The notes: a model not told the origin generated them from the sequence alone. 64,000 nt of DNA from Hevea brasiliensis (GCF_030052815.1 NC_079503.1:55346735-55410734), one strand, 5' to 3'. Positions 22,628 through 34,859 are shown, numbered from the stretch's first letter. Made by a program: numbers and translations.

Positions 22628-23970
22628 TGTGACACCCCTTACCCGTCTATAGTATATCCGAGTAAGCTATGTCACACGGTGTACCGGAACACTCCATTTT
22701 ATCTTAATTATTTTTATTCCTCCTTAATTAATTTTTAAGATAGTTTTGAATATAACTTGTGAAATATAATTCATTTAAGTCATTTATTGAAATTATAATT
22801 TATTTGAAGTTCCGAAAATTTTATAGAAAATTCGGCAGAGTACCGACTAAAAATGGAGAAAATAGTTCTTCGGAACCTGTGAAAAACACTTCCAATAATC
22901 ATATTCAATCATTCTCAAACTCCAATATCAAAATCTCAATATAATTTTTATTGTCAACAACATCTCCATTTCTCAATCATTCATTTCTCATGGTACTCAT
23001 ATATAAGCAATAAGTAAATACTCAAATTTTCCATTCATAATCGCAATTTTCATTATTTACATGAACATCAAAATACATTACATAAGTTTCATTTACACAA
23101 AAGAAAATAAAAGTTAGTTACAAAATACCAAAATGAAACCTAGTGTCCTACCAATGCACTGAAGATGGTGAGGTGACACGGACACTATGCAGAGCTGCAG
23201 GAGGTCTCACCCGGATGCGTGGTCTACCGGCTCTCGGTCAGATCTCGGAACCTACGCGTGGCAAAAGCAACGCGCTAAGCAATAATGCTTAGTGGTGCCA
23301 ATAATATAATAAAAAGAAATAACAGAAAATAAATATGTAGTGAATGTATTAATGTCTCATTGTAAATAAATTTTCTTTGAGTATTTGTAGTCGTACTTAT
23401 TTTGTACTGGTTATATTCATTATTTCATTACATTTATCCACTTTCATTTTTGGTTGCCCAAGTAACCTATACTAGACGACTGGACTGGATAAACGGGTAA
23501 ACTGGCACTGGGTATCAAGTACCTCAGGCCGTCACACCATCGGTCACATATATGTCTCCCGGTGTGCAACATAACAGCTAATAAGCTGTAATAACATTAG
23601 GCACAAGGCCAAGTATCAGCATAATGTCAGAATGGCTAAAAGCCATGAAATCACAGAATGGCATAATGCCATGTGCAGTACTGCTAACTGAACCCTATTG
23701 GCATGCCAAACTATCCAAACCAATCTTGTTAGGTATACTAGGGCATTTGATACTTTTGAATTTTACAATTTTTGAATTTCAAGTTTTAGTGTTACTATTC
23801 CCTTCATCAGTCAACAAAAATGTTGACTTTTGCATAGAAAATAGGTACATTGGTTTAAATATTTTTCCTCACTTTAGTTTAAATATTTTTCCAGATGTTC
23901 TAGCTGTCCGGACAGACACTGGTCACCGGGATAGTAGAATGTACGGAGTTGTTACAGGGAGGGTGTTACA
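22628..23970 (-). repeat. 3' LTR of the family B element, about 1.8 kb deleted
   Basis: Matches 28770-31933 at both ends but jumps from GGTACATTGG (about 23855) straight to CCTCACTTTAG, skipping the equivalent of roughly 29995-31830. At the junction TTTAAATATTTTTCC occurs twice, 24 bp apart, so a short tandem copy accompanies the deletion. The 5S-like block and palindrome are lost with it. Confidence 0.88.
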
Positions 23971-23985
23971 ACTCTTCCCCTCTAA
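23971..23985 (-). other. Polypurine tract of the family B element
   Basis: The minus strand reads TTAGAGGGGAAGAGT immediately before the LTR start TGTAACACC. Confidence 0.75.
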
Positions 23986-25611
23986 TTTAAATTTCGTCCT
24001 CGAAATTTACCTGATGCAAACAGTTGAGGGAACTGTTGCCTCATCGTCTCTTCACTTTCCCAAGTTGCCTCTTCGGTGTTGTGGTGCCTCCAAAGCACTT
24101 TCACCAGTGGAATCTGCTTATTCCTCAACTCTTTCACTTCCCGAGCCAGGATCCGTATGGGTTCTTCTTCATATGTCAAATCCGGTTGTACTTCAATTTC
24201 TTCTATGGAGATGACATGTGAAGGATCTGAGCGATATCTTCTTAGCATAGACACGTGGAACACATTGTGGATCTTGTCCAGCTCTGGTGGTAAAGCTAGC
24301 CTATAGGCCATTGGACCCACACTTTCAATGACTTCATATGGGCCAAAGAACCTAGGGCTTAACTTACCTTTTCTTCCAAACCTCAATACCTTCTTCCACG
24401 ATGATACCTTGAGGAACACTTTGTCACCAACCGCATATTCTATTTCTTTTCTCTTCAGGTCGGTATAAGATTTACATGCATGCGAGGCAACCTTCGATTA
24501 GCTTTGATTAGTTTTACTTTCTCCTCGCTTGTTTCACTGTGTCCAGCCCTACCAGTTTGTCTTCGCCCAATTCAGTCCAACACACTGGAGTTCTACATTT
24601 TCTCCCATACAGTGCTTCATATGGGGCCATTTGGATACTAGCTTGGTAGCTATTGTTGTATGCAAATTCTGCCAGTGGGAGGTATCTATCCCAACTTCCC
24701 TCAAACTCAATGACACAACCCCTCAGCATATCTTCAAGGACCTGACATATATTTCATGTTATTATTATCATTTTAATTTAATATTTGTATCAATTCCATT
24801 GATTTCAATTGTTTACCTGGATTACTCTTTCTGATTGCCCATCCGTTTGAGGATGGAAAGCTGTGCTGAAGTGGAGTTGTGTACCCAAGGACTCATGCAA
24901 CTTCTTCCAAAATCTTGATGTAAACCTTGGGTTTCAATCAGATATGATGGAAAGTGGAATTCCATGCAGTCTAACTATCTCACTGATATACAATTCTACT
25001 AACTTCTCTAGTGAGTAGTCAGTCCTAACTGGCAGAAAGTGTGCTGACTTCGTCAATCTATCCACTATCACCCATACTGCATCATGTTTCTTCTGGGTGA
25101 GAGGTAGACCACTTACAAAATCCATGGTGACCCGATCCCATTTCCATTCAGGTATGCGTATAGGCTGTAGCAAACCCAATGGAACTTGATGTTCTGCCTT
25201 GACTTGCTGACATGTCAAGCATTTAGTCACATAGTCAGCTATGTCCTTCTTCATACCAGGCCACCAATACTGAAGTTTCAGATCATGATACATTTTTGTA
25301 CTTCCTGGGTGCATAGCGTACACACTGGTGTGTGCCTCTTTTAGAATACTGGCCTTCAAATCCCCATCATCTGGTACACAAAGTCTTCCTTTGTAGTACA
25401 GACACCCATCTGTTTTCACTTCATAGTCAGTTTCTTTCCCTTCTAGGATTTTTCTCATAATAGCCTTTAGCTTCTCATCTACCTTTTGCCCATCTAAAAT
25501 CTGCTGTAACAGGCTTGGCCTCACTTGCAACTCAACCAAAATAACTCCATCTCGAACCAAAGATAGACGGGCATTCAATGATCTCAAAGCTGTGATGGAT
25601 TTTCTGCTCAA
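23982..25611 (-). pseudogene. Integrase and chromodomain of the family B element, with intron-like insertion
   Basis: The HHCC zinc region (EAHTSVYAMHPGS...CLTCQQ) lies at about 25345-25205 and the core from MDFVSGLPL to DGQSERVIQ (about 25130-24817); the catalytic Glu of QSER is present. After GTAATCCAG the frame is broken by a 75-bp AT-rich GT...AG segment (24816-24742) and then resumes exactly at VLEDMLRGC. An Arg to TGA change (SD stop NPRF) sits near 24932, and a further break lies near 24512-24420. The C-terminal chromodomain-like tail (PLVKVLWRHHNTEEATWE) ends near 23982. Replication role as for other gypsy integrases; this copy is inactive. Confidence 0.88.
24742..24816 (-). other. 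75-bp intron-like insertion in the integrase frame
   Basis: Minus strand CAG/GTAAACAATTG ... TATATGTCAG/GTCC. Donor, acceptor, size and AT-richness are those of a minimal plant intron, and removal restores the frame seen in the other two gypsy elements, which have no insertion here. Unspliced, it brings a TGA four codons in. The flanking CAGGT repeat would also fit a small insertion with target duplication, so identity as a true spliced intron is not proven. Confidence 0.55.
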
Positions 25612-27353
25612 AGCATCAGCAACTACATTTGCCTTCCCAGGATGGTAGTCAATTACACAATCATAGTCCTTCAGGAACTCAATCCATCACCTCTGTCTAA
25701 GGTTGAGCTCCTTCTGAGTTGGCAAATATTTTAGACTTTTGTGGTCTGTGTAAATGTAGCACTTTTCACCATACAAGTAGTGCCTCCATATCTTTAGTGC
25801 GAAGATAATTGCTGCAAGCTCTAGATCATGGGTAGGGTAATTCTGTTCATGTGGCCTTAGCTGCCTAGAAGCATAAGCGACCACCTTCCCCTCTTGCATC
25901 AATACACACCCTAACCCATTATGAGAGGCATCACTGTAGACCACAAAGTCCTTTTCCGACACTGGCTGTGTTAACATTGGTGTCTCTGTCAACATAGCCT
26001 TTAACTTCTCAAAACTAGTCTGACACTTGTCATTCTAGTCAAATTTGACATTCTTATGTAACAACTTGGTCATTGGAGCAGCTATTAAGGAAAATCCCTT
26101 CACAAATCTTTTATAATACCCAGCTAGCCCCAAGAAGCTTCTAACCTCAGTTGTATTTCTGGGAGGCTTCCATTCCATCACTACTTCTATTTTCTTGGGA
26201 TCCACCCTAATCCCATCAGCTGACACTATGTGTCCAAGGAATGCAATCTCATTCAACCAGAAGTCACACTTTGACAACTTAGCATATAACTTCTTTTCTC
26301 TCAGGGTTTGCAGAACAATCCTCAAATGTTCATCATGTTCTTCCCTGGTCTTGGAATACACCAAAATATCATAAATAAAGACCACTACGAACTGATCTAA
26401 GTATGGATGGAAGATACGGTTCATAAGGTCCATGAATGCTGCTAGTGCATTCGTTAGGCCAAAGGGCATCACCAGAAACTCATAATGCCCATACCGGGTC
26501 CTGAATGCAGTCTTTGGCACATCTACATCCTTCACCCTCAACTGATGATACCCTGATCTGAGATCAATCTTAGAAAATACTCCTGCTCCCTTCAACTGAT
26601 CAAACAAATCATCAATTCTAGGCAACGGATATTTGTTCTTCACAGTCACTTTATTCAACTGCCGGTAATCGATGCATAACCTCAAAGTCCCATCCTTCCT
26701 TTTCACAAATAGCACTAGAGCTCCCCATGGTGACACACTTTCAACTCCCTCAATTCAGTGGGTGCCATCCTATAAGGAGCAATGGAAATGGGTGCTGTAC
26801 CCGGCAGTGTCTCAATAGCAAATTCAACTTCCCTTTCTGGTGGCAAACCAGGTAATTCTTCAGGAAACACATCTGAGAAGTCCTTTACTGTGGATATGTC
26901 ACACAGATCTGGCTTAGCCTGCCTAGTATCCACCACATGTGCTAGGTAGGCTTCACAGCCTTTTCTCATAATTCTTCTTGCGACTGTGGCTGAGATGACA
27001 TTGGACAAGAAATCTGTCCTTTCTCCCACAACTGTGATCTCATTACCCCCAGGAGTTTTCAAAGAAATCCTCTTCAATTTACAATCAACCATTGCCTGAT
27101 GACGTGACAACCATTTCATTCCCAAAATCACGTCAAACTCATGGAAAGGCAACTCAATCAAGTCTGCCAAGAATTCATACCCCTGAATCCTTAACGGGCA
27201 ACCCTTGTACACTTTGTTCACTACCACACTGTGGCCCAATGGATTAGTGACCAGAATGTCTTGGTCACTCTCCCGTACTAGTATCCCCCTTTCTACGGGT
27301 AAGTTGATGCAGATGTATGAATGAGTGGATCCTGGATCCACTAATGCATGCAC
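25612..27353 (-). pseudogene. Protease, RT and RNase H of the family B element
   Basis: The protease active site reads [10 protein letters not shown] near 27345. Near 26735 the frame breaks: TELRELKV jumps to SPWGA, missing about 44 bp relative to element 1, probably through the repeated GTG at both borders. RT follows ([24 protein letters not shown]), but the catalytic motif reads FIYD, not FIDD (Asp to Tyr at 26371-26373). RNase H has [10 protein letters not shown] and TDHKSLKYL. Trp codons are turned to stops at the RT/RNase H link (TAG near 26034) and after LRQR (TGA near 25686). Confidence 0.9.
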
Positions 27354-28642
27354 AGATGTATTTTAGAGGGAGAACGTACCCCTGATGACATCTGGGGCAT
27401 CTTGCTCCTCCTGAGCTCTCATGGCATAAGCTTTGGCAGGTGGTCTGTTATCAGGCCTCTCTGCTGGCTCAGATGCAAGCCTCTGTGATGGTCCCACTGC
27501 CTCAGATTTGCCAGATTTTCTACCCCTTTGCGGTGCAGGAGTAGGTCTGTCTGCTTGTGTTGGAGCAGCTATAGTAGTTCTACTTGGACAGTTCCTCAAA
27601 TGATGCTCTGTTGACCCACACCTTAAGCATGCACCAGTCACTCTCCAACACTCTCCCTTATGCCACTTCAGGCAATGCGGACATGCAGAAGATACTGGGC
27701 CTGATCCCCTGAACCCCATCCCTGGAGAGCTGCCCACTGATGGTGTGGACTGACCTCTCCTAGGGGTAAGCGTGGCTCAGGCCCCAGACCGACCACGATC
27801 TTGTGGTTGACTGAACTGCATGCGGTGGACCTTTGAACTTTTTCCCAGGTGCAGGAGATGAACTAGACTGACCCGGGCCCCTCTTCTGCTGTCTCTCTCT
27901 TCTGGTCTGCTCACTTATTCTAACCTTTTCAACCTTTATTGCAGCTTCCACTAACTTGGTGAAGTCAGTGATTCCTAAGGCAGTGGTCATGATTTTTATG
28001 TTGTCATTTAATCCCTCTTCAAATCTCTTACACCTTTCGGCCTCATTAGGGACTATCTCCCTTCCATAGCGGCTTAATCTGACAAATTCCTTTTCATACT
28101 CGGCCACTGTCAGCTGTCTCTGCCTCAGGTTAATGAACTCTCTTCTTCTCTCTTCCAGGTATACACTACCCACATATTTCTTCTTGAATTCGGAGAGGAA
28201 GAAGTCCCAAGTTATTACTTCTGGTTGTACTTCACTGGACACCGTATCCCACCATTCATATGCATCATCTTGCAACAGAGATACAGCAGCTTCTAGATTT
28301 TGCTCTGGAGTGCAGTGGAGTTGTTTTAAAACTCTGCTGCCTGCTCAACCAATTTTCTACCGCAATGCAGTCATCTTCTCTCTTGCCAAAGAAGTCCACT
28401 GCTCTAAATTTTCTCAATCTTTCCAGGTGTGATTTCGGTTGTGGAGGTGGTGGTGGTGGTGGCATTACCCCAGCCATTTGTTTGAAGGATTCGGCCATTT
28501 GCTAAAACACGGCCTGTGGAGGTTGAGCAGGCTCTGCTGGAGCTGGTGGAGCAGGTTCTCCCCTACCCCCAGTCTCTGCTGGTGCAGGTGGAGCATGACT
28601 CTCCACTTCCTCCTCAACTGCCCTCTGAGATGTAGGGTCCAT
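27354..28642 (-). pseudogene. gag of the family B element
   Basis: Starts MDPTSQRAVEEEVE at 28642 with a Pro-rich N-terminus, including a PPPPPPP run near 28455. A Gln to TAG stop lies near 28503 and a frameshift near 28345. The capsid core (VAEYEKEFVRLSRYG) is open in 28275-27760. The zinc knuckle region in 27737-27363 has CPHCLKWHKGEC and CLRCGSTEHHLRNC. AYEWWDT is intact here, where both family A copies have a stop. Confidence 0.85.
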
Positions 28643-28752
28643 ATCCTATTCAAAATAACAAAGACAAACAGATCTGCATTAGTGTCACCTCGACTCTTAC
28701 AAATGCAATGCATGGTATGGACTCAATCTAGGCCCAGAAATGCCTAAACCGT

Positions 28753-28764
28753 GCTCTGATACCA
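28753..28764 (-). other. Primer-binding site of the family B element
   Basis: The minus strand TGGTATCAGAGC, a perfect initiator tRNA-Met type primer site, six bases inside the LTR end. Confidence 0.88.
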
Positions 28765-28769
28765 CTAAA

Positions 28770-31700
28770 TGTGACACCCCTTACCCGTCTACAGTATATC
28801 CGAGTAAGCTATGTCACACGGTATACCGGAACACTCCATTTTATTATAATTATTTTTATTCCTCCTTAATTAATTTTTAAGATAGTTTTGAATATAACTT
28901 GTGAAATATAATTCATTTAAGTTATTTATTGAAATTATAATTTATTTGAGGTTTCGAAAATTTTATAGAAAATCCGGCAGAGTACCGACTAAAAATGGAG
29001 AAAGCAGTTCTTCGGAACCTGTGAAAAACACTTCCAATAATCATATTCAATCATTCTCAAACTCCAATATCAAAATCTCAATATAATTGTTATTGTCAAC
29101 AACATCTCCATTTCTCAATCATTCATTTCTCATGGTACTCATATATAAGCAATAAGTAAATACTCAAATTTTCCATTCATAATCACAATTTTCATTATTT
29201 ACATGAACATCAAAATACATTACATAAGTTTCATTTGCACAAAAGAAAATAAAAGTTAGTTACAAAATACCAAAATGAAACCTAGTGTCCTACCAATGCA
29301 CTGAAGATGGTGAGGTAACACGGACACTATGCAGAGCTGCAGGAGGTCTCACCCAGTCTGTGGTCTACCGGGCTCTCGGTCAGGATCTCCAGAACCTACG
29401 CGTGGCAAAAGCAACGCGCTAAGCAATAATACTCAGTGGTGCCAATAATATAATAAAAAGAAATAACATAAAATAAATATGTAGTGAATGTATTAATATC
29501 TCATTGTAAATAAATTTTCTTTGAGTATTTGTAGTCGTACTTATTTTGTACTGGTTATATTCATTATTTCATTACATTTATACACTTTCATTTTTGGTTG
29601 CCCAAGTAACCTATCTTTGGACGATCGATCGATAAATGGGTAACCGCACCGGGTATCAAGTACCTCGAGTCACACCATCGGTCACATATATGTCTCCGGT
29701 GTAATGCAGAGCGACTAATAAGCTGTAATAACATTAGGCACAAGGCCAAGTATCAACATAATGTCAGAATGGCTAAAAGCCATGAAATCACATAATGGCA
29801 TAATGCCATGTGTAGTACTGCTAACTGAACCCTATTGGCATGCCAAATTATCCAAACCAATCTTGTTAGGTATACTAGGGCATTTGATACTTTTGAATTT
29901 TACAATTTTTGAATTTCAAGTTTTGGTGTTACTATTCCCTTCATCAGTCAAAAAAAATGTTGACTTTTGCATAGAAAATAGGTACATTGGTTTTAACACT
30001 CCCAACATATCACATTTTGCATTCAAAATTTGTTGGTATTGGTTAACAATACTATTTCTAAGCTTAAAATTAATGGAGCAGAATTTTCAGTTTTCATACC
30101 CAATCTTTACTGTTCCATTAGTTTCTGTTGCAGTGGGAATTTGGGAAAATGTAAACATGAAAGTTGTTCCTTATTTTTTCTAGTTGAATTTCTTTTTTTG
30201 AATCACTCCATTTGGAGTTTTGTAGCTCAAGTTATGACGCAAAAACCACAACTGGCCGGATTAGAATTTTTCTGGACTGACCATATCTACAGTGCAGTGA
30301 ACAGTGACTGCAACTGCCTTTTTGGATAGGTTCTGCTCATAATTTGGGGTGGGTTTCTTCATGAAAGTTGTTGGTCTATATCTTAGCTTGTTGCTGGTAA
30401 AATTTCAGGTCAATTGGACCATTCTACACTGAGTTATGGCCAAATGAACAATCACTATTCATTTGGTCATTCTGCAGAAACTGGTTGCAGGACACTTGAA
30501 TTGGGGTAAGTTTTTGGTCTACTTGGTTTGGTCTTATGGGCATGGTTTCTTCACCAAAATTGTGCCATTATGTGTCTAGTTTCATATCCAATTGGCCAAA
30601 TACCAATTGAACCTCTACAATTCAAGTTATGGCTGTCCAAACAGGCTGGACTCATAGCCACACCTGCAGGTCACACAAGGCAGCCACATCAACCTCAAAT
30701 CCCACAACCCAATTCACTTCATTTTTTATTCAAACCAAACCAAATGGTCACTAGTTGACCATTAAAACCTACTTCCATTATCACAAGATCAAATCTCATT
30801 CTTCAACCCAAACCCTAACTCAACAATTCAAAACCATGCATAATCATTGCATTTATCAATTCACTCATGAGTTACACTTTAAGGGCAGCCATACTTGCAC
30901 TTTAGCTTCCCAAAAATTTTCACCATATTACCTTAACCATGGCTGCCAAAATTTAGGGTTAGCATACCAATGTCTTTCATCACATTTCTTTGTCATTTAA
31001 TCACCTATATAGTTCTTAAACATGAATTTGAAGTAAAATTTAAGGTTTAGGGCACTAACCTTGAATGGAGCAGAATTTTCTCTTGACCCAACTTAGATTT
31101 TTCCTTCACTTTCTTTGGCTTTCTTGGCAGCCCAACACCTTCCTAAGAGGTAAGGATAATTTTTAATGAAGAGACTTAAGGTTTAGTGGTGAGAATTTAA
31201 GGTTTGGAAGAGAGAAAATGAAAGGAATTTTAATGGAGGAGAAAAATGGTTCACGTATGGAAATTGGGAAGAAGAAGAAGCTGGGTTTTTCTTTCATTTT
31301 CTGCCCATTTTATTGATTTTAAATGGGTTAAGGACATGTGTCACAATATGATAGGTCATTGGGGTTTTAATGACATCATAATGATGTCAAAATTCTCATT
31401 TATTCCATTTTCTTTTCTTTTTCTTTTCTACTCATTTTCAATTCAATTTTTAGCAATATTTATTCATATTTTATGTTATAATAATTATTTACTTAACTGG
31501 ACAAGTCGGCCAAAAATCGCCTCTGAAGGCGAAATGACCAAAATGCCCTCCGTTTGGCTTAACGGGTCAAAATTGTCTGTACCGATTGAAAAATTTTTCT
31601 AAATATTTTCTTGGCATTCTAATGCCATAGGAACCTCAATGACCCTTCTCTGGAGTCTCCAAAATTATTTTATGAATTTTTTCCCCGGGTCTAGGGCTCC

Positions 31701-31933
31701 TAGTTGCGAGAACCGCAACTTCTCACTAGGTTACCCATCGCTAGGGCACCGGCTCATTTAACTTGGTTATATTTTATTTCTAAAATTTTTCCTAAATTTT
31801 TCTTATTAATATTTGAGTTAATTATGGTTCCTCACTTTAGTTTAAATATTTTTCCAGACATTCTAGCTGTCCGGACAGACACTGGTCACCGGGACAGTAG
31901 AATGTACAGAGTTGCTACAGGGAGGGTGTTACA
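28770..31933 (-). repeat. 5' LTR of the family B element
   Basis: A 3164-bp LTR with plus-strand ends TGTGACACC...GGTGTTACA. It retains the complete family layout in reverse: CCGGTGACC block (31870-31893), 5S-like block (31718-31764), palindrome (31371-31389) and splice-donor-like AAG/GTTAGT at 31059. Confidence 0.92.
31718..31764 (-). promoter_or_regulatory. 5S rRNA-like block in family B LTR
   Basis: Minus strand AAGTTAAATGAGCC...GCGATGGGTAACC...GAGAAGTTG, 169 bp from the sense LTR start. Confidence 0.45.
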
Positions 31934-31938
31934 CTATT

Positions 31939-32094
31939 CATATTAAATTTTTAGTTATGTCATATATAATGGGAACAAAAGTCCCAAATTCATGTTCATA
32001 CCACATTTTGGTTTACAAAGTTATTGGCATTAATTGACAATTACAATTCAAATCCTTCTAAGAGTATTTCAAAAATGTTGGATTTTGTAACCTA
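31939..32094 (-). repeat. Old truncated Tekay-like LTR, piece 3
   Basis: Continues the outer LTR beyond the CTATT insertion (CATACCACATTTTGG, TTATTGGCATTAATTGACAA match family B LTR sequence) and fades out by about 32090. The right end is not sharp. Confidence 0.45.
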
Positions 32095-32723
32095 AGTTCA
32101 CTATTATTTACACACTTTATGCGATTATCATATTTATTTATTTAGAATAGACTTTCTATCTTTACCATTTGACTATAAGTCTGAATTTCTAAACTCTATT
32201 AGTTACAAATTGTTTTCTCCTCTTAACAAGATTTATATTCCAAATACTTGCAAAGTATTTAGGAATAGCCTCATAATATACTCAGTATTCCAAACATAAG
32301 TTTGATTAATACTTCTTAGTCACCAATAGCATATGCAATATCCTGCTTTGTATGCAACTTAGCATACTGAGCTTCTCTCTTTAGAAGTCTTAAAAGATCT
32401 CTCTTAAGAAGTCTTAAAAGATCTCTCTTAAGATAATTGAATATTTTGCTTCACAAGCAACAATCGTTTCTTTGGAGTCAAACATGTTAAAGCCTTTCAA
32501 CATCCTTTCCAAAACTAGACTTATAAAGAATCCCATTATTCTTATTTGCTCTATCTCCCTAGATGCAAATCACAAGAACATAGATTTCATTCCCTAAGTC
32601 ATAAATGGAGAAAAATATATGTAACTAAGCTTTACAGTCACTAGTATGTCAATTGTCATTTTCTATTAATAAATGTCATCCATATATAGGTTTAGGTAAG
32701 TAGTTGCTCCTACTCACCTTCTT

Positions 32724-33088
32724 GTACATATGGAACTTATCAGAGCCATTCGCGTGTCCTCTTGGGTGATGGTGGGGCAAACCTCAGCAGGGATACTAAG
32801 TTCTGAAAGGGGGGAGAAAGGTCCCTTAGGCAAATCCTACATCGGCAAAGCACGGAGATGGTATTAGGTTCAAAAAGTAATGATATATAAAATGGGAGAA
32901 CTAATCACTAGAGGCGCCTTTTAGTGGAATAATTTGGAGAGTTGAAAGAACTCTAGGGTTAAGCGTGCTCACTTAAGAGAAATCCTAGGATGGGTGACCT
33001 CTTAGAAAGTTCTCCATTCCACTTATGGGACAAAACAGTGAGGCTTATGGCCAAAGTGGACAATTCCTCTAGTAGTTGGAGCCTGACA
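32724..33088 (+). mobile_element. Cassandra-like TRIM, 5'-truncated, with 5S rRNA-derived LTR
   Basis: TATCAGAGCC (remnant of the tRNA-Met primer site) and the short Cassandra internal sequence (CATTCGCGTGTCCTCTTGGG..., CTGAAAGGGGGGAG polypurine tract) lead into one LTR (about 32815-33088, ending GAGCCTGACA). The LTR carries a 5S rRNA-like domain. The 5' LTR and perhaps 60 bp of the surrounding copia RT are missing, so a deletion removed the left side. Confidence 0.75.
32957..33015 (+). promoter_or_regulatory. 5S rRNA-derived box A/box C region of the Cassandra-like LTR
   Basis: GGTTAAGCGTGCTC...CCTAGGATGGGTGACCTC with a spacer close to that of real 5S genes. Known for Cassandra elements; here it serves as an internal reference for the related blocks in the gypsy LTRs. 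Confidence 0.75.
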
Positions 33089-33566
33089 ATTACAGAACTC
33101 CTTAAAGTTTTTGCTTGAAACCATAAATGGATCTCTTAAGCTTATACATTTTGGAACCTTTCCAAGATTATGTTTTCCTTTATGTTTCCATTAAGGATGA
33201 TAGTTTAGATAACAATTTTCTTAAAACACATAATGATAGTGCATTATGTTGCCATCTATATCTTAATGAATTTAAGCATAGCCTTAGGTAAGAAGGTTTC
33301 CTCATAGTGAACCCCTTTCTTTATGTGAAACTCCTTCCACTTTCAGCTTTATTTTATAGGTCTCTACCTATTCATTTAGAACTTGTTTAGTTCTTGAGAA
33401 GCCTTTTTAGCTTCCAATAGGTACCATATCAATAGAAAAGTTTACAAGAACATAAATATAGTTCATAATGATTAAATCTATTTTGAATCTTATGGCTTTT
33501 ACCATTAATGAAACAAAGTTATATCAAGTATAATTTCTTCATTAATTGCATGATCATCTCTATGAC

Positions 33567-34859
33567 TGTTTGCTGGTTTTACAACCCCTACAAGTGCACC
33601 GAGCGCTAACAAGTAATAAAGTGACGAGTAGAGTATCGTTCCCACGAGGACCGTATTGTGTACCAAACTATAGTGATTTTAATTATCCAAACGATCGAAT
33701 TATAGAGAAATAATAACTATATCTAAATTGAAAGAAATAAAATCTAAATAATTAACTAAAATAAAATACTAATGGATAAAGGCATTCTAAAGCTAGGGGT
33801 TCACACATCAATCTATTATAGAATCAATCTGATTCATTCAATAAATGGGAGATTATTACTTTGATGGAAATTAATTCTAAGTTATCTTAAGTTCTTTCTC
33901 AAGGCACTCAAGGTGTATTTTAATTAACATAAACCATACTTTCATGGTGATTAAATTAATCAAAACCCTTTAAGATCTTTAATTAATTTTGGAACTCCAC
34001 AAGGTCATCAACCTATCTCTAGGTCAGGTTTCCTAGGTTCAAAATCCTAATTTTCTAATATTAATCTTTACCTTTCAGTCCTTCAATTAATATCTGTAAT
34101 TAATACTAAGTGGGTACCAATACATAGCATGCATTAAGATCACAAGAGATTGAATCAAAGAATAAAATATCCAATGTATTAAATAAAATCAAACAAAATC
34201 CATAATGAAATTGAGAGTGCTACACCCTAACCCTAGAATAAAGAACCTACTCACCCATGGTGAGTTTTACAATCAAGTTTATAAAAAGATAAAGAGAATA
34301 CATGAGAAGAAAATAGAGTGAAAGAATCCAGAAGGAGAATTACAGCCTTGGACTTTTGGAACTTCAGCTGAAAATCCCTTAGAGAAATCTTGCAGATCTT
34401 ATTTTCTCCCTTGCCTGCCATGAAGTTGATGTGCCTCCTTGAATGTAAATTAGCTCAATGTAAATTCTCTCCTTTTTTTTCCTCAATTCCTGACTTTTTA
34501 TATTTATATCTGGTATAAAAACCCTAATTTCAGAGTCCTAGAAGTATTAGGAGTCCATTCGGGTCAAGTTGGAAGCAAGAAAAGTCATATCAGAATTGCT
34601 GTCAGGGGACTTTACACAGGCCGTGTAGTGATACACTCCCCGTGTAACTTTCTGCCACTTTTGTTTTTCGAGTTTTCTTTGTCTAGAAGGTTGCACGAGG
34701 TCCAGGAAGTTACACGGGGTGGGTTACACGGCCCGTGTACTACTTCTAGCCCTGTATTCTTCACATTTTGACCTCCAGATCTCTTCCAAACTCATCTTTG
34801 ATTCTAAAACCACATAAAAACACCTGATAAAATGTAAAAATCAATGCATTATGTTGGAT
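33567..34859 (-). repeat. Athila-like left LTR, part 1
   Basis: Matches the right LTR (41772-42106, 54423 onward) base by base with moderate divergence, e.g. the shared GAGTAGAGTATCGTTCCCA motif. It is interrupted after TGGAT by the solo LTR at 34860. Confidence 0.88.

Larger units (their letters stand above)
22628..31933 (-). mobile_element. Tekay-like Ty3/gypsy element, family B (TSD CTATT)
   Basis: LTRs 22628-23970 (internally deleted) and 28770-31933 flank a 4.8-kb internal region with gag, protease, RT, RNase H, integrase and chromodomain on the minus strand. The target duplication CTATT is at 22623-22627 and 31934-31938. Primer site and polypurine tract are in the expected places. The element sits in an older LTR of the same superfamily. 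Defects include an internal LTR deletion, a lost RT catalytic Asp, a short pol deletion, stops, and an intron-like insertion in integrase. Confidence 0.92.
32095..33566 (-). pseudogene. Decayed Ty1/copia pol, RT/RNase H part
   Basis: The minus strand retains copia signatures despite many stops: an EETF-P-AML-like motif and an AFLNGNLEED-like stretch (about 33310-33190), a SIYGLKQ-like motif (about 33135), the RT active site YMDD (32675-32686), and a KQDIAYAIG-like RNase H motif near 32330. The order along the minus strand is correct for copia. It is interrupted by a Cassandra-like fragment (32724-33088) and cut at 33566 by the Athila-like element; the rest is at 55480-55689 and 58870-59740. 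Confidence 0.7.

Noticed and set aside
32957..33015. A genuine 5S rRNA gene
   Set aside because: Only the internal promoter part is similar; the 5' half of 5S rRNA is absent and it sits within a Cassandra-like LTR.
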